From Methylococcaceae bacterium (GTDB lineage: Bacteria; Pseudomonadota; Gammaproteobacteria; Methylococcales; Methylomonadaceae), in NCBI GenBank assembly GCA_003542275.1, contig DPKY01000083.1, positions 1 through 5,459 on the forward strand: a stretch of DNA of 5,459 bases, given 5' to 3'. The translations under genes and the position numbers were made by a program. Numbering within the stretch: the first letter of the stretch is position 1; each line of letters begins with the position of its first letter. The notes below the pieces were generated by a model. That model saw only the letters and a program-made list of their open reading frames with translations. It made no database searches and was not told the origin of the DNA. This document shows, in pieces, positions 1 to 5,459 of the stretch.

Positions 1-1
1 C

Positions 2-214
2 GATGCGGTGCTGGCCATGTATCATGATCAAGGCTTGCCGGTGCTTAAATACAAAGGTTTTGGCAATGCGGTGAACATTACATTAGGCCTGCCTATTATT
101 CGCACTTCTGTTGACCACGGTACGGCGCTTGATATTGCAGGCAGCGGTCGAAGTGACAGTGGAAGTTTGCATTACGCTGTGAAAACAGCACTGACCATGA
201 GTTCTTTTCAATGA
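2..214 (+). CDS. pdxA: 4-hydroxythreonine-4-phosphate dehydrogenase, C-terminal part (5' end outside window)
   Basis: PdxA oxidises 4-phosphohydroxy-L-threonine with NAD(P)+ in the DXP-dependent pathway to pyridoxal phosphate, in the cytoplasm. Only the last ~70 codons are present; the frame is open at the left edge, so the true start lies upstream. The fragment carries the family's C-terminal hallmarks. The [12 protein letters not shown] stretch has the metal-binding His (codon 23-25, E. coli H266) and a substrate-binding Lys (codon 47-49, E. coli K274). NITLGLP has an Asn (codon 74-76, E. coli N283). [15 protein letters not shown] has an Arg (codon 101-103, E. coli R292). The C-terminus has about the usual length, so the gene is probably intact at this end. 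Its TGA overlaps the ATG of rsmA, which suggests one transcript and coupled translation. Identity is near certain; residue roles come from family knowledge. Confidence 0.95.
   Translation, partial: DAVLAMYHDQGLPVLKYKGFGNAVNITLGLPIIRTSVDHGTALDIAGSGRSDSGSLHYAVKTALTMSSFQ
211..214 (+). promoter_or_regulatory. ATGA stop/start overlap coupling pdxA to rsmA
   Basis: The rsmA start ATG (211-213) and the pdxA stop TGA (212-214) share bases. No strong Shine-Dalgarno stands upstream; a GAG about 9 bases before the ATG is the best match. Ribosomes terminating on pdxA are therefore the likely source of initiation on rsmA. The overlap is seen directly; the coupling is inferred. Confidence 0.6.
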
Positions 215-1038
215 CGCATCAAGCACGAAAACGTTTTGGGCAAAATTTTCTTCAAGACCACAATATCATCAATAGTATTATCGCTAGTGCGATGATTAGC
301 AATAATGAACATTGGGTGGAAATTGGCGCGGGGCAGGGAGCGCTCACCGCCCCATTGCTGGCGAAAGTGGCGCATTTGGACGTGGTGGAATTAGATCGTG
401 ATTTAGTGGCGTGGCTAGATAAAAAATTTGCGCATCAAACGAATTTAACCATTCACAGCGCCGATGCTCTGCGTTTTGATTTTTCGACCTTAGCGCTAGC
501 GGGGCAAAAACTGCATATTATTGGGAATTTGCCTTATAACATTTCAACGCCCCTGATGTTCCACTTGCTTGAAAGCACAAATTGTATTGAAGCCATGCTG
601 TTTATGCTGCAAAAAGAGGTGGTCAATCGCCTTTGCGCGACGCCGGGTAGCAAGCAATATGGTCGTTTGAGTATTATGATGCAGTATTATTGCAAAACCG
701 AGTGGTTATTTGATGTGCCACCAGAGAGTTTTGATCCAATTCCAGCCGTCATGTCGTCCATTGTAAGACTTGTTCCGCATCGTGCGCCGCCTGTTCATGT
801 GGCGGATATGAAAATGCTCAATTGCATTGTCACAGCGGCTTTTTCTCAGCGTCGCAAGACGTTGCGTAATTCACTCAAAAAATTATTATCCGAAAATGAG
901 ATAGCAGATTTAGGGATTGATGCCAATTTACGCGCTGAAAATATCACGTTGCTGGAATTTGCAACATTGAGCAACGCGGTGAGTGAGAGAGGTTATGCAC
1001 AAGCGGGCGGCGCAGACTGCGTGATAAGAGAACGCTAA
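211..1038 (+). CDS. rsmA: 16S rRNA (adenine(1518)-N6/adenine(1519)-N6)-dimethyltransferase RsmA (KsgA)
   Basis: RsmA uses S-adenosylmethionine to dimethylate two adjacent adenosines in the 3'-terminal helix of 16S rRNA, a late 30S maturation step. Loss of the enzyme classically gives kasugamycin resistance. The 275-residue length fits the family (E. coli 273). The N-terminus RKRFGQNFL (6-14) is typical. The Rossmann-type methyltransferase domain shows motif I EIGAGQG (37-43), the SAM-ribose acidic residue E60 in VVELDRD, D85 in SADAL, and the catalytic NLPY motif at 106-109 followed by [10 protein letters not shown]. The C-terminal helical rRNA-binding domain has [12 protein letters not shown] (211-222) and RAENI. 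The start is fixed by the family N-terminus and the ATGA overlap with pdxA. The last ~15 residues are rich in Gly, Ala and Arg, unlike E. coli, and extend a few residues beyond the usual end. In E. coli apaG follows; here it does not. Confidence 0.97.
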   Translation: MTHQARKRFGQNFLQDHNIINSIIASAMISNNEHWVEIGAGQGALTAPLLAKVAHLDVVELDRDLVAWLDKKFAHQTNLTIHSADALRFDFSTLALAGQKLHIIGNLPYNISTPLMFHLLESTNCIEAMLFMLQKEVVNRLCATPGSKQYGRLSIMMQYYCKTEWLFDVPPESFDPIPAVMSSIVRLVPHRAPPVHVADMKMLNCIVTAAFSQRRKTLRNSLKKLLSENEIADLGIDANLRAENITLLEFATLSNAVSERGYAQAGGADCVIRER

Positions 1039-1266
1039 GTCGAACGGAGACTTTATCAAAACGCTGTTGAATAGATGTGTTGTCAAACACGTCGACTTCA
1101 AGGCTTAACGCCGTAAAGTTGGGTTGTCCTTGCCCAAAAACACAACCGACGTGGATGTTCTTCATGTTTTGAATGACATTTATGGTGAACTTTTCGGTGA
1201 TGATTTACAATGTGAAATACCGCACCCATACCCAGCGTGCCCATTTAGCAGCGTCCTGTTAAAAAA
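1039..1266. other. Intergenic gap between rsmA and mdtB, no recognised gene
   Basis: These 228 bases separate rsmA from mdtB, where either apaG (after rsmA) or mdtA (before mdtB) might have been expected. No apaG or MdtA-like adaptor sequence is recognisable in any frame. I see no GC-rich hairpin followed by T's to end the rsmA transcript. The best promoter-like element is TTTACA at 1204-1209, but 17 bases downstream there is only a poor -10 (CATACC-like, 1227-1232), so I do not call a promoter. Two open frames lie in codon-aligned antisense register: a + frame from 1109 that ends in TGA at 1268-1270, overlapping the mdtB start, and a - frame open from about 1204 into the rsmA tail. Neither encodes a protein I recognise. 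Short inverted repeats (1088-1094 with 1147-1153, and 1122-1127 with 1142-1147) are present but weak. Confidence 0.5.
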
Positions 1267-4200
1267 ATGACGACTTCATCCACTTCAACAGTGTTTAATC
1301 CCTCCAGACTTTTTATATTGCGCCCCGTGGCAACCTCACTCTTGATGGTGGCGGTGCTATTGCTGGGTATTTTTGCTTATCGTTTGCTTCCCGTTTCAGC
1401 GCTACCGCAAGTGGATTATCCCACTATTCAAGTTGTCACGCTCTATCCCGGCGCGAGTCCTGAAGTGATGTCCTCGGTAGTCACGGCGCCCCTTGAACGA
1501 CAATTTGGACAAATCCCCGGATTGACGCAAATGTCCTCGAGCAGCTCAGGGGGCGCCTCGATGATTACGCTACAATTTAATTTACAGTTGAATTTAGATG
1601 TTGCCGAGCAAAATGTGCAAGCGGCCATTAACGCCGCCGCTAATTTTTTACCCAAAGATTTGCCACAGTCACCCCTTTATAGCAAAGTCAATCCCGCTGA
1701 CACGCCCATCATGGCCTTAGCCATTCGATCACAAACGCTGCCACTGTTTAAAGTAGAAGACCTCGTCGACACGCAACTTGCGCAGAAAATTGCCCAACTC
1801 TCTGGCGTGGGCAAAGTGAGTATTAGCGGAGGACAGCGCCCTGCGGTGCGTATTCAAGTCAATCATCAAGCGCTGTCTGCGTATAACTTAAGTTTAGAAG
1901 ACGTGCGCAATGCCATTTCAGCGGCGAATGTGAATCAGCCAAAAGGGATGTTCAACGGGCCGCAACGCTCAGCGATTATTGACAGTAACGATCAACTTCA
2001 TAGCGCCAGTGAATATCAAAAATTAGTGCTCACCTACCGCAATGGTGCGCCCGTGCAACTTTCTGATGTAGCCACGGTCATTGATGACGTTGAAAATAAG
2101 CATCTTGCCGCGTGGGCCAATGAGAAATCGGCGGTCATTTTAAGTATCCAGCGTCAACCCGGCGCCAATGTGTTAGCGGTCGTTGATAGCATTAAAGCCT
2201 TATTGCCCACACTTGAGGCGGCGTTGCCGGTGAATATTGAGGTGCTGCCACTGACCGATCGCACCACGACCATTCGCGCCTCGGTGCATGATGTGCAATT
2301 TGAATTATTGCTTTCTGTGGCGCTGGTCATTATGGTGATATTTCTTTTTTTGCGCAATTTACCCGCCACGCTTATTCCTAGCATTGCTGTGCCGTTGTCG
2401 TTAATTGGGACGTTTGCGGTGATGTACCTCGCGGATTTTAGTCTGAATAATTTAACACTGATGGCGCTGACTATCGCAACGGGATTTGTGGTTGATGATG
2501 CGATTGTGGTTATTGAAAATATTTCTCGTTACATTGAAAAAGGCAATACCCCACTCAACGCCGCGCTCAAGGGCGCAGAGCAAATTGGCTTTACTATTAT
2601 TTCACTTACATTTTCACTGGTCGCCGTGTTGATTCCACTGTTGTTTATGGGGGAGGTTGTTGGGCGATTATTTCGTGAATTTGCCATCACACTGGCTGTC
2701 GCCATTTTAATTTCTGCACTGGTGTCGCTGACACACACGCCAATGATGTGTGCCAAAATGCTGCACACACCACCTTCTCCTCATGCTACAAAATCCGTAT
2801 GGTTTGAGCGCATCATCGCCTTTTATGCGCGTACACTAACGTGGGTATTGCATCATCAAAAAATGACGATGACCGTTTTTCTTATAACGGTAGCGCTGAC
2901 GGGGGGGCTGTATTTGGCGATTCCGAAAGGTTTTTTCCCCACGCAAGATACTGGACTGATTCAAGGTTTTTCTGTTGCACCACAGCAGGTGTCCTTTGAA
3001 GCGATGAGCCAGTATCAACAATCACTCGCCAACACGCTCCTTGAGGATGAAGCAGTGGCGAGTTTATCGTCTTTTATTGGTGTAGATGGCGTTAATGTGA
3101 CACCTAATACAGGACGGTTTTTAATCAATTTAACTCCAAAAGACACGCGACAAGCCAGTGCAAGTGAGGTGATTGCACGACTGGCGCCCAAACTTGCACA
3201 ACATCGGGGGGGTAATGTCTATTTAATGCCCGTGCAAGATTTGACCATGGAGAACCGCGTGAGCGGCACGCAATACCAGTTTACCTTAGAAACCCCTGAC
3301 GTGGCAGCGTTGACAACTTGGACGCACCGCTTTGTTGACGCGCTTGCTGAGCAACCTGAATTTTCGGGGGTCACCAGTGATGTACAAGACCAAGGCTTAC
3401 AGGTGTATGTCAATATTGACCGCCAAACCGCCAGTCGCCTTGGTGTGAGCACGCAAGCCATTGACAATACGCTCTATAGCGCCTATGGACAGCGCCTTGT
3501 GTCAACGATTTTTACACAATCTAATCAATACCGCGTGGTGCTAGAAATTCATCCCGCTGCGCAAAGAGAGCCGCAATCATTGAACACATTACGCATTCCG
3601 TCAAGCAACGGGACGCAAATTCCACTTTCAGCGATTGCCGACATTTCTGAGCGTTCAGCGGCACTTTCAATCAATCATCTCAATCAATTTCCAGTTGCGA
3701 CGGTGTCGTTTTCGCTCGCGCCAAAGACGTCACTGAGCGAAGCGATTAACGCTATTGAAAAAACGAAAACAGCCATTGCATTGCCATTGAGTATTCGCAG
3801 TCATTACCAAGGCGCGGCCTTAGCGTTTAACACATCACTGCGTCATACGCTCTGGCTTATCGTTGCGGCGATTGTGACGGTGTATATTGTGCTGGGCGTT
3901 TTATATGAAAGCTATATTCACCCCTTAACGATTTTATCCACGCTCCCTTCAGCGGGCGTGGGGGCGTTGCTGGCACTGATGCTATCGGGTGATGACCTTG
4001 ATATTATTGGTATTATCGGCATCATTTTGCTTATTGGCATTGTGAAAAAAAATGCCATTATGATGATTGATTTTGCACTGGAGGCGCAGCGAAAACAGCA
4101 ATTATCCCCCAAAGACGCTATCTTTCAAGCGTGTTTACTGCGTTTTCGTCCCATTTTGATGACCACCCTCGCCGCCTTACTGGGCGCTCTGCCCTTGATG

Positions 4201-4365
4201 ATAGGCACCGGCATGGGCAGTGAACTGCGTCATCCATTGGGCACGGCGATGGTGGGGGGATTGCTTCTTAGTCAACTGCTCACGCTCTACACCACGCCGG
4301 TGATTTATCTTTGGATGGACAATGTTGCGCACCTGCTAACGAAAAAAGAAAAAGAAAGCGTATGA
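1267..4365 (+). CDS. mdtB: RND multidrug efflux transporter subunit MdtB
   Basis: This is an inner-membrane proton-driven RND (HAE-1) exporter subunit. In E. coli, MdtB and MdtC form a B2C heterotrimer that pumps bile salts and novobiocin through MdtA and TolC. The 1032-residue length matches E. coli MdtB (1040), and the similarity seen by eye runs end to end, including [18 protein letters not shown] at the start. Architecture: TM1 ~20-40; first periplasmic porter loop ~41-340 ([36 protein letters not shown]); TM2-6 with [14 protein letters not shown], proton-relay D410/D411; second loop from [12 protein letters not shown] (552 on) to ~858; then TM8-12. [15 protein letters not shown] supplies the relay Lys K928 (AcrB K940), and [13 protein letters not shown] supplies T966 (AcrB T978). 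All relay residues are present, so the gene looks functional. The start is the first ATG after an in-frame TAG (1246-1248). It has no Shine-Dalgarno, only seven A's. No adaptor gene is adjacent. MdtB rather than MdtC is called from the N-terminus, the gene order and the closer match. Confidence 0.95.
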   Translation: MTTSSTSTVFNPSRLFILRPVATSLLMVAVLLLGIFAYRLLPVSALPQVDYPTIQVVTLYPGASPEVMSSVVTAPLERQFGQIPGLTQMSSSSSGGASMITLQFNLQLNLDVAEQNVQAAINAAANFLPKDLPQSPLYSKVNPADTPIMALAIRSQTLPLFKVEDLVDTQLAQKIAQLSGVGKVSISGGQRPAVRIQVNHQALSAYNLSLEDVRNAISAANVNQPKGMFNGPQRSAIIDSNDQLHSASEYQKLVLTYRNGAPVQLSDVATVIDDVENKHLAAWANEKSAVILSIQRQPGANVLAVVDSIKALLPTLEAALPVNIEVLPLTDRTTTIRASVHDVQFELLLSVALVIMVIFLFLRNLPATLIPSIAVPLSLIGTFAVMYLADFSLNNLTLMALTIATGFVVDDAIVVIENISRYIEKGNTPLNAALKGAEQIGFTIISLTFSLVAVLIPLLFMGEVVGRLFREFAITLAVAILISALVSLTHTPMMCAKMLHTPPSPHATKSVWFERIIAFYARTLTWVLHHQKMTMTVFLITVALTGGLYLAIPKGFFPTQDTGLIQGFSVAPQQVSFEAMSQYQQSLANTLLEDEAVASLSSFIGVDGVNVTPNTGRFLINLTPKDTRQASASEVIARLAPKLAQHRGGNVYLMPVQDLTMENRVSGTQYQFTLETPDVAALTTWTHRFVDALAEQPEFSGVTSDVQDQGLQVYVNIDRQTASRLGVSTQAIDNTLYSAYGQRLVSTIFTQSNQYRVVLEIHPAAQREPQSLNTLRIPSSNGTQIPLSAIADISERSAALSINHLNQFPVATVSFSLAPKTSLSEAINAIEKTKTAIALPLSIRSHYQGAALAFNTSLRHTLWLIVAAIVTVYIVLGVLYESYIHPLTILSTLPSAGVGALLALMLSGDDLDIIGIIGIILLIGIVKKNAIMMIDFALEAQRKQQLSPKDAIFQACLLRFRPILMTTLAALLGALPLMIGTGMGSELRHPLGTAMVGGLLLSQLLTLYTTPVIYLWMDNVAHLLTKKEKESV
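4362..4365 (+). promoter_or_regulatory. ATGA stop/start overlap coupling mdtB to mdtC
   Basis: The mdtC ATG (4362-4364) overlaps the mdtB TGA (4363-4365). The upstream stretch 4341-4360 is purine-rich (repeated GAAA/AGAAAG) and may act as a weak ribosome site. This start matches the family N-terminus (short segment, then a HRPVTTSLL-type TM1 entry). An earlier in-frame codon at 4311 would add 17 residues that only overlap mdtB. Coupling is expected for subunits of one heterotrimer. Confidence 0.7.
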
Positions 4366-5417
4366 TTAACTTATCGGCGCTTTTTATCCATCGTCCTGTT
4401 ACCACGAGTTTGCTCACCTTAGCCGTGGCGCTGGCCGGCGTGTTGGCATATTGGTATTTACCTGTTTCATCACTGCCGCAAGTGGATTTTCCAACCGTCA
4501 CCGTGCAGGCGCAATTGCCAGGGGCGAGTTCAGAAACGATGTCAACAGCGGTAGCCATGCCACTTGAGCGAGCACTTGGGCGAATTGCTGGCGTGAATGA
4601 GATGACCTCAAGTAGCGCGATGGGAAGTACACAAATCACGCTACAATTTGACCTCACGCGCGACATCAACGGCGCCTGCCGCGATGTGCAAGCAGCCATT
4701 AACGCCGCGACGAGTTTTTTGCCGACAACAATGCCCAACCGTCCCACCTATCGGCGTGATAACCCCGCCGATCCCCCCATTTTAATTCTCTCATTGACCT
4801 CAGACACGCTTCATCGAGGGCAAATCTATGATGTTGCCACAACAGTGCTGGCACAGAGAATTGCACAAATTTCAGGCATTGGCCAAGTGCAAATTGCTGG
4901 TGCGGCGCTCCCTGCCGTGCGCGTGGAACTCAATCCGAACGCCATGAGTCACTATGGCGTCGGCTTTGAGGATGTGCGAAAAGTGATCACCGATACAAAC
5001 GTGACCCAGCCCAAAGGCGCGATAGAAAACGCCACGCAACGCTGGCAAATTCAAGCCAACGACCAAGCAGATAAGGCCAGTGATTATGCGCCGCTGATTG
5101 TGCGTTATCAAAACGGGGCGGCAGTCAAACTCAGTGATATAGGCACGGTGGTGGATTCGGTAGAAGATTTGCGCAACACTGGGGTTAAAAATGGCAAACC
5201 GTCCGTTTTAGTCATTATCAAAAAACAGCCGCTTGCCAATGTCATTGAAACCGTTGATGACGTGCTCGCGCAACTGCCGCAGCTTCGCGCAACGATTCCT
5301 GCCAGTATTGAATTATCTGTGGTGGTGGATCACTCAATGAGTATTCGCGCCTCGATTAAAGAGGTCAAACACAGTTTATTGCTCGCGACGATATTGATAA
5401 TTTCGCAAACAATCTGA
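4362..5417 (+). pseudogene. mdtC: RND multidrug efflux transporter subunit MdtC, truncated 5' part
   Basis: Only 351 residues are encoded, against about 1025 in E. coli MdtC. The fragment matches the family from its start: TM1 ~9-29, [64 protein letters not shown] (V109 on), RPTYRRDNPADPPILIL, LPAVRVELNP, QRWQIQANDQ and MSIRASIKEV (326-335). This is TM1 plus essentially the whole first porter loop. Resemblance ends in the first half of TM2 at about residues 343-347. It is followed by SQTI and a TGA, where the family continues as a hydrophobic helix. The proton-relay Asp pair, the second porter loop and TM3-12 are absent, so the product cannot transport as written. No other frame downstream resumes the MdtC sequence, so a simple frameshift does not explain it. 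Either the gene was cut by a rearrangement or insertion, or the sequence is joined wrongly here. The family call is firm; the pseudogene status depends on the junction being real. Confidence 0.85.
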
Positions 5418-5459
5418 TCAGCACACTCGGCGTCACAGATGTAATCCACAGTGATAACA
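5360..5459 (+). other. Unidentified open frame entering at the mdtC break and running off the window
   Basis: After the mdtC break only one + frame stays open to the right edge: codons beginning at 5360, 5363 and so on, after a TAA at 5357-5359. From about 5384 it reads as a soluble, Asp/Asn-rich segment containing RDDIDNFANN and LISTLGVTDVIHSDN. It has no start codon near the break, so if real it is the interior of a gene whose beginning is not here. The spacing of an acidic residue, FA..NL, LG and D-[VI]-x-H faintly recalls a segment of molybdopterin oxidoreductases (NuoG/formate dehydrogenase type), and the LGVTDVI part faintly recalls medium-chain dehydrogenases. Neither is strong enough to call. 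At ~25 informative codons, chance openness is possible. Confidence 0.3.

Noticed and set aside
1088..1153. Terminator or structured RNA from inverted repeats (CACGTCG/CGACGTG and GGTTGT/ACAACC)
   Set aside because: The arms are only 6-7 bp with long loops, they compete for a shared base, and no T-run follows.
1204..1232. Possible sigma-70 promoter for mdtB (TTTACA plus a 17-base spacer)
   Set aside because: The -35 is passable, but the -10 position reads CATACC, a poor match. Not convincing without transcript data.
4311..4361. Upstream in-frame extension of mdtC
   Set aside because: It adds 17 residues that overlap the mdtB 3' end and have no family counterpart. The ATG at 4362 matches the normal N-terminus and gives an ATGA overlap.
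4280..4747. 155-codon minus-strand open frame
   Set aside because: It lies antisense to well-conserved mdtB/mdtC coding sequence and resembles no family. It is a shadow frame.
5395..5459. mdtC continuing in another frame after a single-base indel
   Set aside because: Neither alternative + frame yields the hydrophobic TM2 sequence expected of MdtC. One hits stops at once, and the other is polar and Asp/Asn-rich.
1..5459. CRISPR array, tRNA/rRNA gene, insertion sequence or attachment site
   Set aside because: No regularly spaced repeats, no RNA-gene consensus and no transposase or integrase motif was seen on either strand.

Overview
The window looks like an ordinary gammaproteobacterial chromosome segment of moderate GC (judged by eye, not computed). 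The proteins align from memory with the Escherichia coli PdxA, RsmA/KsgA, MdtB and MdtC families along their visible lengths. The genus cannot be fixed from the sequence. All supported genes are on the + strand.

Layout: (1) positions 2-214 hold the C-terminal end of pdxA (pyridoxal phosphate synthesis), cut by the window start. (2) rsmA, a 16S rRNA dimethyladenosine methyltransferase, runs from 211 to 1038 and shares an ATGA stop/start overlap with pdxA. The pdxA-rsmA pair is the conserved order known from the E. coli surA-pdxA-ksgA-apaGH cluster. (3) A 228-base gap follows instead of apaG. It has no recognisable gene, no convincing promoter and no terminator, but it has open frames on both strands. 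(4) mdtB (1267-4365) encodes a complete 1032-residue RND multidrug efflux transporter with its proton-relay residues intact. (5) mdtC starts at 4362, again with an ATGA overlap, but its frame stops at 5417 after 351 residues of an expected ~1025. The break falls inside the second transmembrane helix. (6) The last ~60 bases do not resemble mdtC in any frame. They continue one different open frame to the window edge.

In known systems MdtB and MdtC form a heterotrimeric inner-membrane pump (B2C in E. coli), working with the periplasmic adaptor MdtA and an outer-membrane channel. Here there is no mdtA next to mdtB, and mdtC is broken at the right side, so the pump as written is incomplete. I found no convincing new biological system. 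The main anomaly is the abrupt junction near 5390-5402 (rearrangement, insertion or assembly join). The unexplained 1039-1266 gap that replaces mdtA/apaG comes second.
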